Shown: positions 1-7,381, counted from the stretch's first letter. The stretch is DNA of 64,000 nucleotides from Streptomyces sp. NBC_01571 (GCF_026339875.1 NZ_JAPEPZ010000001.1:7564001-7628000); one strand, 5' to 3'. Translations and numbers: made by a program. The notes: generated from the letters alone by a model not told the origin.

Positions 1-176
1 CCCATGGCCGCCCCCTTCCATGATCATCCGGTCGGCATTGGCCCGGGGGGAGAAAAATAAAAGCTGGTCGCGGGGTTGAGAAGATGATCTTCCCTAAAAA
101 ATCTTGGCCGTCTCGGATCCGAACTGATCTGATCGGTCTGATCGTCGATCTCACGCGCCTCTGACCTGCATGTTTG
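1..176. other. Non-coding stretch at the window edge
   Basis: No supported gene. It is more AT-rich than its surroundings, with an A-rich run near 50-62, a GAAGAT-G-ATCTTC dyad near 84-96, three overlapping CTGATC repeats near 124-143 and a CTGACCTGC motif at 161-169. It lies downstream of the leftward gene at 177-419 and may hold regulatory signals for genes left of the window. Confidence 0.4.
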
Positions 177-419
177 TCAGGACACTCCGGGCATACGTCC
201 GCCCCGCATCCGTTCCTCGCTGCGCACCAGGTCGGACAGCCAGCGTGGGTCGATGCGGGCCTCGCGGCGCAGCACGTAGCTGACGGCCTCACGGTTGGCC
301 GGGTCCTTCAGCCAGCGAGCGATGTCGTCATGGCTGGGTTCGGCAGGGGGCGGCGGGGGTGGTGCTGCCGAACGTTCAGGCTGTGCCCCGCTGGCCTGAT
401 GCATGCCGTCCTCCCTCAT
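177..419 (-). CDS. Small hypothetical protein, 80 aa
   Basis: No recognised family. There is a proline run near residues 20-27, followed by a short acidic/basic helical region containing WLKDPANREAVSYVLRRE. The ATG overlaps the stop of the gene at 416-610 by four bases (ATGA), so the two are translationally coupled. It is the last gene of a leftward run in the mobile element before a 176-bp non-coding stretch. Confidence 0.55.
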   Translation of the reverse strand: MREDGMHQASGAQPERSAAPPPPPPAEPSHDDIARWLKDPANREAVSYVLRREARIDPRWLSDLVRSEERMRGGRMPGVS

Positions 420-610
420 CCGACGAGAGGTTCACAGGCCAGTAGTTCCTTGCCGCGTTCCTCGTACCACCGGATGATGGCGGCCTCGACGACTTCGCGA
501 GCCTCAGCGGTGACGTCGTCGGCGTACATCTGCTCGCCGTCCTTTTCGGGCAGGTTGTCGACGGAGTGGACGACCAGGCTCACGTTGAAGCCGGTGCTGG
601 TCTTGCTCAC
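416..610 (-). CDS. Small hypothetical protein, 64 aa
   Basis: GTG start chosen because a strong GAGGAG ribosome binding site sits seven bases upstream; reading further upstream gives only compositional noise. The product is a small mixed-charge protein with a helical second half (AEAREVVEAAIIRWYEERG) and no recognised domain. It is coupled by an ATGA overlap to the gene at 177-419 and follows a small HNH gene. Confidence 0.6.
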   Translation of the reverse strand: MSKTSTGFNVSLVVHSVDNLPEKDGEQMYADDVTAEAREVVEAAIIRWYEERGKELLACEPLVG

Positions 611-620
611 ACGTCCTCCT

Positions 621-914
621 CTACGGTCCGGCGAACCAGTCGACGCTGGTCTGCAGCTGGACGACGTCGGCGAGGGGGCGGTCGCCCTTCTCGTTGTTGC
701 ACTTGCGGAGGCAGGTGGGGCAGCCGATGACGCCGTGGATGGGCGCGAGGTTGTCGGGGTCGCGCCGTGCGCCGCCCTTGCTGACGGGGATGATGTGGTC
801 GGCCGTGTCGGCGGCACCGTGGCCGCAGACGATGCACACGTCGGACTCGGCGAGCAGGCGGGCGCGCATCTGCCGGAACTCGTAGCTGGTGAGCTCTGAC
901 CGGTCGGTGGCCAT
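621..914 (-). CDS. HNH endonuclease, phage type
   Basis: A 97-aa single-domain HNH nuclease. A CxxC pair (CIVC, about residue 29), the DHIIPVSKGG core carrying the catalytic His, an Asn in PDNLAPIH and a second CxxC (CPTC) make up the zinc-bound beta-beta-alpha-metal fold. The ATG is preferred over a GTG two codons upstream because GGAGGTGAGC places the Shine-Dalgarno correctly. In phage genomes such small HNH proteins often lie next to terminase genes and support packaging or cleavage; no terminase is visible here, so the role is open. Confidence 0.8.
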   Translation of the reverse strand: MATDRSELTSYEFRQMRARLLAESDVCIVCGHGAADTADHIIPVSKGGARRDPDNLAPIHGVIGCPTCLRKCNNEKGDRPLADVVQLQTSVDWFAGP

Positions 915-977
915 GCTCACCTCCAGGTACGCCGAGGCCCGGCCTGCGTGTGCGGGCCGGGCCTGGTCGGTGCAGTG

Positions 978-1238
978 TCAGCGGCGGCGGAACAGGCAGA
1001 CGAGGGCGACGCGTTCGCCTCCGAGAGTCTTGCTCTCGGCGGCCGCCATGTTGGCGAGCGCCCAGCCTTGGGCCTCGATGGCTTCGATCTGTTCGCCGAC
1101 GCCGGTCATGGGCGCGGTCGTCATGCTGGTCTTGTTGGCCTCGATGAACTTGTACACGAGGACGCTGCGTCCCTCGGCGTAGGCCTTGCGCGCTTCGTCG
1201 GTCGCGCCCTTGGCCTTGGCGTTGTTGATGAACCCCAT
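978..1238 (-). CDS. Small hypothetical protein, 86 aa
   Basis: ATG chosen on an AGGGGGGA ribosome binding site. The product begins MGFINNAKAKGATDEARKA, has a central hydrophilic region and ends in a hydrophobic strand plus three arginines (ALVCLFRRR). I do not recognise the family. It lies alone between the HNH gene and a strong inverted repeat at 1321-1366. Confidence 0.6.
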   Translation of the reverse strand: MGFINNAKAKGATDEARKAYAEGRSVLVYKFIEANKTSMTTAPMTGVGEQIEAIEAQGWALANMAAAESKTLGGERVALVCLFRRR

Positions 1239-1320
1239 GGTCCCCCCTTGGACTCTGGTGATGAGGGGCTCAGTGTGGCGCTGCGCGGGTTGCCGGGCGA
1301 GCGCTGCGACAGGGTTGTGA

Positions 1321-1366
1321 CACGACGAAGCCCCAGCCGGGGGGACCGAGCTGAGGCTTCGTCGTG
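1321..1366. terminator. 17-bp inverted repeat, likely terminator
   Basis: CACGACGAAGCCCCAGC and GCTGAGGCTTCGTCGTG pair over 17 bases with one mismatch and a 12-base loop. It lies downstream of the leftward HTH gene at 1432-1632 and has no clear U-tract, as is usual for Streptomyces terminators. Confidence 0.55.
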
Positions 1367-1431
1367 CGTTTGTGGTGCCGGTTGAGGGCACAGTTGTACA
1401 CGCAGATCGTCACACGCCGTCTGACCTGCGG

Positions 1432-1632
1432 TCAAGCGGCAGCGCGTGCTCGTCGTTCAGCGAGGAGCGCGGCGACGTCCTCGACGGCGTAGTGCGGGTG
1501 TCGTTCGGTGCCTCCGACCCGCTTGAGGCGGCCCCGGTAGACGAGGTTCCGGACGCCCCCGGGGCTGGTGCCGAGGGCTCGGGCGACGTCGCGGGTGGTG
1601 TACCGGCCGGGCGGGGCGGGCTGCTCATTCAT
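1432..1632 (-). CDS. MerR-like/excisionase-type HTH protein, 66 aa
   Basis: Residues 11-40 (YTTRDVARALGTSPGGVRNLVYRGRL) form the winged helix-turn-helix typical of the excisionase/MerR HTH_17 fold, followed by a wing and a short helix (YAVEDVAALLAERRARA). Proteins of this size act as DNA-binding accessory factors or recombination directionality factors in mobile elements. It lies about 12 kb from the integrase, so excisionase activity is only a possibility. It overlaps the upstream gene by eight bases. Confidence 0.65.
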   Translation of the reverse strand: MNEQPAPPGRYTTRDVARALGTSPGGVRNLVYRGRLKRVGGTERHPHYAVEDVAALLAERRARAAA

Positions 1633-1909
1633 CGGTCCAGTGTGGCGCGGAAGCGACCCGCAGGTTGTACCTCCGACAGTGCGCTTCGATCTCGCCCTGG
1701 ATGCGGTCGAGGATCTCGCGGCAGGACTGCTCGAACGAGGCGCTGATCTCGTCGCCCTGCTCCTCGGAGTAGCGGCCGCTGTTGACGTCTTCTTCGATCT
1801 GTTCTCGGGCGCGGTCGTTGGCGATGTTCTGCTTGCGGTACTTGTCCTGCAGGCGCTGGAGCTCTGCGGTGCCGATGGGTTCCTCTACGGAGCCGAGTTC
1901 CTCGGTCAT
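1625..1909 (-). CDS. Small coiled-coil hypothetical protein, 94 aa
   Basis: ATG chosen on GGGGAAG eight bases upstream. Residues 12-75 are rich in Glu, Arg, Gln and Lys with heptad-like spacing (LQRLQDKYRKQNIANDRAREQI), so a helical or coiled-coil protein is likely. No family recognised. It is co-transcribed with and overlaps the HTH gene downstream. Confidence 0.6.
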   Translation of the reverse strand: MTEELGSVEEPIGTAELQRLQDKYRKQNIANDRAREQIEEDVNSGRYSEEQGDEISASFEQSCREILDRIQGEIEAHCRRYNLRVASAPHWTDE

Positions 1910-1979
1910 GGTGCTTCCCCTCCCTGTGGTGCTTGCACTGATAGTTCCGATGTTCGCGGTCAGCCATGCCTCGGCGGTC

Positions 1980-2330
1980 TCAGTTGGCTTGTTCGGGGTC
2001 GCTGGCGCCGGCATCAGGGTCTGGGTGCAGGATGCACATAACCCCGTTCGGGTCCAGAGCCCCTCTCGCCCTCTTGAGCCTGCGACGTGCAGCTTCAGCA
2101 GATTCGGGGGCAGCCCCTCTCGGTGGGGGAGTGGCTGACGAATCGGACATCCGGCGGGCGGCGCGCCACAGGGCCAGCGCCCCAACTACCCACAGCGCGA
2201 GGACTCCCACGGTCACGGAGAGCCGGAACGTCACGGCGACCACGACCCCGGCAAGGACGACCAGGAGGCAGGCGCCGGCCGCCCTGCTCGGCTCCTCGGA
2301 CTCGGCTTCGGCCTGCTTCTTGCGGGCCAT
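1980..2330 (-). CDS. Small membrane protein, 116 aa
   Basis: After a charged N-terminus (MARKKQAEAESEE), residues about 17-53 form two closely spaced transmembrane helices, followed by a basic, Ala/Pro-rich cytoplasmic tail. The ATG overlaps the stop of the membrane gene at 2330-2851 (TGATG), so the two are coupled. Together with the next two genes it forms a membrane cluster like the spread genes of Streptomyces conjugative plasmids; this is inferred from arrangement and topology only. Confidence 0.6.
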   Translation of the reverse strand: MARKKQAEAESEEPSRAAGACLLVVLAGVVVAVTFRLSVTVGVLALWVVGALALWRAARRMSDSSATPPPRGAAPESAEAARRRLKRARGALDPNGVMCILHPDPDAGASDPEQAN

Positions 2331-2851
2331 CAGAACGCCCCGTAGACGTGGTCGCCGATCCAGTTCACGGCGAGCGCGAGCGGCACCGCGGCGAACCCCG
2401 CGACCCCGGCCGAGGTGCCGAGCGTGATCCCGCACCAGGCGCCGCGCTTGAGGACGCCCGCCTGGTCGTCGCTGGCCTTCTTCACCGCGGCGATGAAGCA
2501 CGCGGTCAGGATGAGCACCGTGCAGTTCCCCGGGCCGGACAGTGGGACGAACGTCTTCGCGGCGGCGAGCTGGCCGGGGTGCTCCCCGACTCCCCAGAAC
2601 AGGGCGACGTCCCCCAACCAGTTGGACAGGCCGAGGACGCTGCTGGACGCGGTCCCGATGAGGCCGCCGATGCCGAGGGTGGTGAGGCAGCCATAGGACC
2701 AGGACAGCAGCCAGGGCAGGAGCTTGGCCGCGTGCTTGAGGGGGTCTTTCGTCAGGGGCTTGCGGCCGGGCCACCAGGTGATGATCTGCCAGCCGAGGAG
2801 GCAGAGGCCGACGGTCACGCCACCGGCGGTGACGTAGTTCATGGAGTGCAT
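2330..2851 (-). CDS. Polytopic membrane protein, possible Spd/conjugation protein
   Basis: A 173-aa protein with about four hydrophobic segments (near residues 8-26, 45-70, 108-125 and 138-160). It is not assignable to a named family from sequence alone. Its position beside a 48-aa hydrophobic protein and a membrane-HTH protein resembles the spd operons needed for intramycelial plasmid spread in Streptomyces, and those proteins are known to contact TraB. An unrelated phage membrane protein is the alternative. Confidence 0.55.
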   Translation of the reverse strand: MHSMNYVTAGGVTVGLCLLGWQIITWWPGRKPLTKDPLKHAAKLLPWLLSWSYGCLTTLGIGGLIGTASSSVLGLSNWLGDVALFWGVGEHPGQLAAAKTFVPLSGPGNCTVLILTACFIAAVKKASDDQAGVLKRGAWCGITLGTSAGVAGFAAVPLALAVNWIGDHVYGAF

Positions 2852-2858
2852 CGGGTTC

Positions 2859-3005
2859 CTAGCGGCAGACGGCCGCGGCGAGCGCGGCGCACGTGAGGAT
2901 GAACGCGACGGTCCCGGTGATGCGGGGGACGTCGTGGAGCGCGACGGCGCACAGCCCGAAGAGGGCGAGCAGGGCGGACAGCCCGAAGAACGCGGCGAGG
3001 ATCAC
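2859..3005 (-). CDS. 48-aa hydrophobic protein, Spd-like
   Basis: GTG start overlapping the stop of the upstream gene (GTGA). The product is almost entirely two transmembrane helices (ILAAFFGLSALLALFGLCAV and ITGTVAFILTCAALAAAV). Tiny hydrophobic proteins with coupled starts are characteristic of Streptomyces spread operons; function here is inferred from context only. Confidence 0.55.
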   Translation of the reverse strand: MILAAFFGLSALLALFGLCAVALHDVPRITGTVAFILTCAALAAAVCR

Positions 3006-3835
3006 GTGTCCTCGCGGGCCTTCCGGAGCAGACGCCGGCCGTAGCCGTCGGAGATTCCGAGTCTGGTTCCGATCTCGGTTCCGGTGAGTTCCGGTTCCGT
3101 CTCCAGCCAGTTCCGCACGGTGGTGACGCGGGTCTCGAAGGTGGTGTTCTGGGAGTCCTCGGTCTCGATGTCGGCGGCGCCGGTTCCGGTGGGCGGAACT
3201 GTGGGCGGAACTGGTTCCGGTGCCGGTTCCGTCTCGGGTCCGGTCGGTTCGGGGACGATGCCCCAGGTCCGGTACTCGTGCAGGTCGGGGCCTGTTCCGG
3301 TGGTTCCGCCTGCGAGTTCCGCCAGGGGGCGCCAGGGGCCGAGGACGGGGCCGACGGGCACCGCGTCGGCGGTCGTGTCTGGAATTCCAGACACCGGTTC
3401 CGCCCGCTCGACGGTGATCGGTTCCGCTGGTTCCGCCTCGACCGGAACCGGTTCCGGCGCGAGTTCCGGCGAGGCGGCAGGTGTAACAATTTCCCCGGCC
3501 GGTGTTACACCTGCGGGCCCCTCGGAGAGCCGGTGGACGCGCCACAGAACGAGCGGCGCGACCGCCGACACGGCGACGACGAGGAGTACGGATACGGGCA
3601 GGAGACTGACCTCGACGAGGTGGCTCGCCGCGTTCACCGCGATCAGCGTGAGCACGACCGTGAAGACGTCACGGCGGGCCCGGAGCGCGGCGAGCGCGTA
3701 CACGTCGAGTGCGGCCGGCACGCCGGCGGCAACGTACGTCCCGAACCCGCAGGCGACCGCGAGCTTGTACTCGGCGGATGCGAGGACGGTGAGGACCGCG
3801 GCGAGCGCGGCCCACAGCAGGGGGTCCCGCTTCAC
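3002..3835 (-). CDS. Membrane protein with C-terminal HTH, SpdB2-like
   Basis: A 277-aa protein. Four transmembrane helices fill residues about 6-100, a long Pro/Glu/Thr-rich linker follows (about 105-235), and a C-terminal helix-turn-helix (LTGTEIGTRLGISDGYGRRLLRKA, given here as positions about 250-273) closes it. Membrane protein plus DNA-binding tail is the layout of SpdB2-type spread proteins of Streptomyces plasmids, which are reported to bind DNA and the TraB translocase. It sits first in the membrane block and is coupled to its neighbours by 4-base overlaps. Family assignment is by architecture. Confidence 0.55.
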   Translation of the reverse strand: MKRDPLLWAALAAVLTVLASAEYKLAVACGFGTYVAAGVPAALDVYALAALRARRDVFTVVLTLIAVNAASHLVEVSLLPVSVLLVVAVSAVAPLVLWRVHRLSEGPAGVTPAGEIVTPAASPELAPEPVPVEAEPAEPITVERAEPVSGIPDTTADAVPVGPVLGPWRPLAELAGGTTGTGPDLHEYRTWGIVPEPTGPETEPAPEPVPPTVPPTGTGAADIETEDSQNTTFETRVTTVRNWLETEPELTGTEIGTRLGISDGYGRRLLRKAREDT

Positions 3836-4020
3836 GCTCCACCTCCGAACCGGCGGCGGTCCTTGCGCTCCCAGGCGTCGCCCTTGGCGGACGTCTTGCC
3901 GAGGTTGCGGTGGTGTCGCTCCCGGCGCTTGCGGGCCGCGCTCTCGGACGCGGACTCACGGCCCTCGTAGTTCGCGGCGCGCTCCTGGTCGTTGCCGAGG
4001 AGGCGGTCGAGGAAGCCCAT
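3832..4020 (-). CDS. 62-aa basic hypothetical protein
   Basis: A short, strongly charged protein (ESASESAARKRRERHHRNL) with a hydrophobic N-terminal motif, MGFLDRLLG, that could form an amphipathic helix. It overlaps its neighbours on both sides by four bases or one base, which supports real translation. No family recognised. Confidence 0.5.
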   Translation of the reverse strand: MGFLDRLLGNDQERAANYEGRESASESAARKRRERHHRNLGKTSAKGDAWERKDRRRFGGGA

Positions 4021-4379
4021 TACTGGACACCCCCGGAGCGGAGCGTGTCGAGCTGGTCGGCGAGGCCGCGGATGCGGTCGGCGTAGGTGTCGAAAGCGGC
4101 GGCGAGTTCGTACAGGCCGACAGGGTCAAGGGTCTGTCCGAGCAGGCCGACCGAGGCACCGAGGCCGCCTCCGGGCAGTTCGGCGAACGGGGCTTCCACG
4201 AGTCCGGTGGTGTCGAAGACGTGGCCGTGGAAGACGAGTTCGACGTCTGCGCCCTGGTGGAGGATGTCGGCTCGCCTGTCGCCGGGCGTGGACTCGTGTC
4301 CGATGCACCACGAGGGTTCGGGCAGGGTGACGTCGCCGTGGTCGGCGGTGGGCAGGGTGATGGTGCGGGGCTCGCTCAC
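4020..4379 (-). CDS. DUF6907-like protein, 119 aa
   Basis: The motif PSWCIGHES near residues 22-30 followed by ADILHQG matches the actinobacterial DUF6907 family, common in Streptomyces mobile elements and of unknown function. The remainder holds a beta-rich middle and a C-terminal helical region (GLYELAAAFDTYADRIRGLADQL). Coupled to the downstream and upstream genes by short overlaps. Confidence 0.6.
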   Translation of the reverse strand: MSEPRTITLPTADHGDVTLPEPSWCIGHESTPGDRRADILHQGADVELVFHGHVFDTTGLVEAPFAELPGGGLGASVGLLGQTLDPVGLYELAAAFDTYADRIRGLADQLDTLRSGGVQ

Positions 4380-4744
4380 TGGCTCTCCCCGGTGGGGAGG
4401 GTGACGGCCTGGGACCAGGTCTTGCCCTGGTTGAGGGCGGCGTCGGCCTGGTCGGCGGTGACGTACCCGGTGATCGGGTGCTCGGCGAGACGTTCGCGCA
4501 GGTAGTTGGCGTCCCAGGTCACGCCCAGGTCGGGGGCGTCGTCGCCGAGGACGCTGCGGAGGGCGATCCGGACGTGGGTGGCGCGGGTGGCAAGCAGTCG
4601 GACGCGGACCTCGTCACCGCCGATGGTCGCGGCGTGAGGCAGGTCGATCGCTTCGAGGACCGTGGCGAGCAGGTCGCGGACGGGATCGGGGATGACGCTC
4701 GGCCCGGCGGGGTTATCCACACTGTGGATAGGGGTGTGGATCAC
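4376..4744 (-). CDS. Hypothetical protein typical of Streptomyces mobile elements, 122 aa
   Basis: GTG start overlapping the stop of the sigma-like gene (GTGA). The helical N-terminal half (DPVRDLLATVLEAIDLPHAA ... RVRLLATRATHVRIALRSVL) resembles small uncharacterised proteins often found in Streptomyces integrated elements. No catalytic motif is visible. It lies in the same leftward operon as the DUF6907-like gene. Confidence 0.6.
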   Translation of the reverse strand: MIHTPIHSVDNPAGPSVIPDPVRDLLATVLEAIDLPHAATIGGDEVRVRLLATRATHVRIALRSVLGDDAPDLGVTWDANYLRERLAEHPITGYVTADQADAALNQGKTWSQAVTLPTGESQ

Positions 4745-5220
4745 CGGGTCACCTGCTTGGTGCGCACGCGGCGGAGCGCCTCGTCCATGTCCGGGTCGCT
4801 GTCGCCCGGTCGGGTGACGGGGGCGGTGCGGAAGCCGGTGGGGGCGGGGGTGTAGTAGCCGCTGGCCTGGTTCATCTCGCGGTCCGCGTATTGCCAGGTG
4901 CCGGTGTCGACGGGCACTTCGGCCACGTTCCGCTTCGCGCGGTAGTGGGCGGTGACGGTGTGGCGGGCGAGGGCGGCGAGCCAGTTGTACATCTGGCCGT
5001 CGGTGGTGGCCCGGCATTTGTGGAGGTCGAGCCAGGCCCGGTAGAAGGCGTCCGCGGTGAGGTCCTCGGCGAGGTGCTGGTTGCCGCCGCGGACCTCGTG
5101 CTGGACGAGGCGGGTGATGGCCGGCTGGAAGCGGGTGTAGATACGGGTGAAGTGCTCGTTGAGCTGCTGCGCCGGGGTGATCTGGGCGCGCGAGGGCGCG
5201 CTAAAGTTCTGCTGGTCCAT
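4741..5220 (-). CDS. Sigma-factor region 2-like protein
   Basis: A 159-aa protein. Residues about 20-100 (LNEHFTRIYTRFQPAITRLV ... LAEDLTADAFYRAWLDLHKC ... NWLAALARHTVTAHYRAKRN) match sigma-70 region 2, including the DLTADAFYRAW core-binding helix. There is no region 4 domain; the C-terminus is a Pro/Thr-rich tail. It may act as an atypical ECF-like factor or an RNA-polymerase-binding regulator. The ATG at 5218-5220 is adopted, but its ribosome binding site is weak: AGGAG lies about 15 bases upstream. Confidence 0.6.
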   Translation of the reverse strand: MDQQNFSAPSRAQITPAQQLNEHFTRIYTRFQPAITRLVQHEVRGGNQHLAEDLTADAFYRAWLDLHKCRATTDGQMYNWLAALARHTVTAHYRAKRNVAEVPVDTGTWQYADREMNQASGYYTPAPTGFRTAPVTRPGDSDPDMDEALRRVRTKQVTR

Positions 5221-5288
5221 GAAGGAGGTCCGTTCTCCTGACTGGGCAAGCGGTCCCCGGACTGGCGTTGCAGTCGCCGTGCTCCGGG

Positions 5289-5308
5289 GGCCCACTTGTA
5301 TGTGGGCC
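5289..5308. terminator. Hairpin after HTH gene
   Basis: GGCCCAC-TTGTAT-GTGGGCC, a perfect 7-bp stem starting three bases after the stop of the leftward gene at 5311-5601. No U-tract. Probably ends the 7801-to-5311 transcript. Confidence 0.5.
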
Positions 5309-5310
5309 TG

Positions 5311-5601
5311 CTATTCGGTTGTGTCGGGGGAGTCCGAAGGCGTTGCAGTCGCCCGGCCGTGCTCCCGGATGTACTTCCGTACCGCGCTGACGTTGATCCC
5401 GAGTTCTCGGGCGACAGCTGATTTGCTACCGAGTTCCTCGGCGCCGTCTTCGAGCGCTGCGGCCCGCTGTCTGGCTACTTCGGATAGCTCGGCTTGCAGC
5501 TCGCTCCGCCGCTGGTCAGCGGCATCAACGCGTGCGCGCCAATGGGATGTTGGCACAGCCACTACTTTATGGAACCCCGGGGTTCCAGTCAAGGTGGTCA
5601 T
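5311..5601 (-). CDS. HTH DNA-binding protein, 96 aa
   Basis: An N-terminal coiled-coil (RVDAADQRRSELQAELSEVA) is followed by a helix-turn-helix at residues about 58-80 (SKSAVARELGINVSAVRKYI). Likely a small regulator of the element. Its ATG overlaps the stop of the zinc-ribbon gene (ATGA). An 18-bp perfect palindrome lies within codons 6-12 of this gene and could be its own operator. No family name assigned. Confidence 0.65.
   Translation of the reverse strand: MTTLTGTPGFHKVVAVPTSHWRARVDAADQRRSELQAELSEVARQRAAALEDGAEELGSKSAVARELGINVSAVRKYIREHGRATATPSDSPDTTE
5570..5587. promoter_or_regulatory. 18-bp perfect palindrome, possible operator
   Basis: TGGAACCCCGGGGTTCCA is perfectly self-complementary. 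It lies inside the first codons of the HTH gene at 5311-5601. An operator in that position would let the product repress its own synthesis; this is inference. Confidence 0.45.
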
Positions 5602-6335
5602 GCAGATTCCTTCGGCTGGTAATGCTTCATGAGGAGCCAGTCCTGCTCGGTGGCGTAGGTCGCCGAACACCAGCGGCAGACCACCCGGCCCTGCCCGGGG
5701 AGCCGGTTGATTGGGGCGCCGCACACCGTGCCGGTGTCGTCCGTCACCGCGACACACAGACCGACCCGCAGCGGCCGCGGCAGCGGAGCCCCGACGATCG
5801 ACAGGGCCGCGCTCTCCAGCGCCCACACCTCCCGCGCCAGATCCCCGGCCGCGGGATAGTGCACCACGATCCACTCCAGCTCCATGCCCAGCCACCGGCA
5901 GTCCGCAGCCAGCCCAGACCGGGGCGGCGGCGTGTGCTGCGGCCAGCGCACCCGCTGCACGTCCACCCGCCAGCCCTCGACCACGGCCACCATGTGACCG
6001 CCGTCCACCAGGTCGAACACGTCTTCGTTCAGTGGTGAGCGGGGCCCGGCGCCGGACGTTGTGACCACCTCGACGGGGCCGGTGCGGCGCGGCACCAGGT
6101 GCACGCCGAGTTCCGTGTATAGATCGGGCAGCGCCGTCAGGGACTTCGCCAGCCTGGCGGTGTGCCGTTCGCACAGCATCCGGCCGCCAGTCTCTTCTCC
6201 GCACACCTCGCACCGGTTGTCGGGGGCTGCGGCTACGCTGGTGTGGACATTGCAAGCGTCTGCTGGCTGCGACGCTGTGAGCCCCCCGTCCGGCACGCTG
6301 GCGCGGGGGGCTCTCGTCGTACTGGGGGTCTCCAT
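5598..6335 (-). CDS. Zinc-ribbon hypothetical protein, 245 aa
   Basis: Start chosen on GAAGGAG seven bases before ATG. Two candidate zinc-binding clusters are visible: CEVCGEETGGRMLCERH near residues 42-58, and C...CGAPI...CRWC near 200-225. The middle contains several Trp-rich beta segments (WRVDVQRVRWPQ, CRWLGMELEWIVVHYP). Probably a nucleic-acid-associated protein of the element; no named family recognised. It is coupled to the HTH gene downstream. Confidence 0.6.
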   Translation of the reverse strand: METPSTTRAPRASVPDGGLTASQPADACNVHTSVAAAPDNRCEVCGEETGGRMLCERHTARLAKSLTALPDLYTELGVHLVPRRTGPVEVVTTSGAGPRSPLNEDVFDLVDGGHMVAVVEGWRVDVQRVRWPQHTPPPRSGLAADCRWLGMELEWIVVHYPAAGDLAREVWALESAALSIVGAPLPRPLRVGLCVAVTDDTGTVCGAPINRLPGQGRVVCRWCSATYATEQDWLLMKHYQPKESA

Positions 6336-6406
6336 CCCGGGCTCCTTCGTGGTCTGCTGGGGGTGGCCGGCCCCGTCTCCCGCAGGGCCGGCCGGTTGCG
6401 CACGGA

Positions 6407-6784
6407 CTACGGGGCCGCCCAACCGCCGCCGACGTGCTCGCCAAGGACGGCCTCGATGTCTTCCAGGCCCTGCTCGGTGAGGAAGATCGTCCCCAGGGGC
6501 GACGTTCCGGTGATGACGACCGGGCCGCGGATCTTCCCGGCCAGCCCGAGGTGAGTGGCAAGCCGGGTCGCGGCGTTGTTGACGGGGCGCCGGTAGGAGC
6601 CGAGCATGCCGCCGGTCTCGTCCAGCCACAGCGCCCACTCGTCGGTGAGGTCGACGGCTTCGAGGCTGCTGCTGTTGGTGACGGCGCGGATGACGACGGC
6701 CCGCTGGGCGGGGTCCTCGGGGAGGGTGATGCGGGTCGTGTAGCCGCCGGTGTCCATGAACAGGGCGTTGGGGGTGGTGGCCAT
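6407..6784 (-). CDS. Hypothetical protein, 125 aa
   Basis: ATG with GAAGGAG six bases upstream. Compact alpha/beta protein (MDTGGYTTRITLPEDPAQRA ... GKIRGPVVITGTSPLGTIFL) with no recognised catalytic motif. Directly upstream, within the untranslated leader or promoter, lies an 18-bp dyad (6807-6824), so this gene is probably individually regulated. Confidence 0.6.
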   Translation of the reverse strand: MATTPNALFMDTGGYTTRITLPEDPAQRAVVIRAVTNSSSLEAVDLTDEWALWLDETGGMLGSYRRPVNNAATRLATHLGLAGKIRGPVVITGTSPLGTIFLTEQGLEDIEAVLGEHVGGGWAAP

Positions 6785-6806
6785 GGAAGGCTCCTTCGGG
6801 GGCGAG

Positions 6807-6824
6807 GTGTTCCATTTGGAACAC
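6807..6824. promoter_or_regulatory. Operator-like dyad GTGTTCCA-TT-TGGAACAC
   Basis: Perfect 8-bp arms separated by TT, centred about 31 bases upstream of the ATG of the gene at 6407-6784 and between the Shine-Dalgarno and the gene upstream. Position and symmetry suit a dimeric repressor. It shares the GTTCCA/TGGAAC half-sites of the palindrome at 5570 but in the opposite arrangement. Confidence 0.5.
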
Positions 6825-6882
6825 TTGGGATGCTGGGTGGGAGGCCGTCCCGGTTCCCGCGGGGCGGCCCTTGCCGCATAGG

Positions 6883-7326
6883 TCAGATGCCGGACTCGTG
6901 CCTGTGACCGGTGTGGTCTTCGGTTTTGCTGGTCGCCACGGGCTCGCCGTAGGTGGGCGGGATGGCCAGTACGTGGGGCGCAGGGATCACATCGACGGAC
7001 ACCCCGGTCCTCCAGTCGCCATCGAGGCCGCCCGCGTCGTTCTGCCAACGGAACTCGTTGGCGTGCGTGGCCCCGGCGCGCGTGAGGAACATGGGCTCCA
7101 CCTGGACCTTTTTGTCGCCGCCGTGGAACATAGCGTCGATCAGCGCCCACGCAATCAGCGGGAAGACCTTGGCTTCGTCGCGCTCGATCTCGTTGGTCTT
7201 GCGGTTGATCCGCTCAACCTGGGTTCCGACAGACCATCCGTCAGGCGCGGGGATCAAGGAGAGCACCTTGCCCCCGTACCGGGTCCCGTTCTCGTGGGCT
7301 TCGATCGCTTCGTGATCGCTGGACAT
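6883..7326 (-). CDS. Hypothetical protein, 147 aa
   Basis: ATG chosen on GAAGGGGAT eight bases upstream. Soluble alpha/beta protein beginning MSSDHEAIEAHENGTRYGGK, with a conserved-looking central region (VERINRKTNEIERDEAKVFP). No recognised domain or membrane segment. Member of the leftward run that starts at 7801. Confidence 0.55.
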   Translation of the reverse strand: MSSDHEAIEAHENGTRYGGKVLSLIPAPDGWSVGTQVERINRKTNEIERDEAKVFPLIAWALIDAMFHGGDKKVQVEPMFLTRAGATHANEFRWQNDAGGLDGDWRTGVSVDVIPAPHVLAIPPTYGEPVATSKTEDHTGHRHESGI

Positions 7327-7381
7327 TTGATCCCCTTCGGTTTGGCCCGGCCGCGCCGTTCGGTGGCCGGCGGTATGCGGG

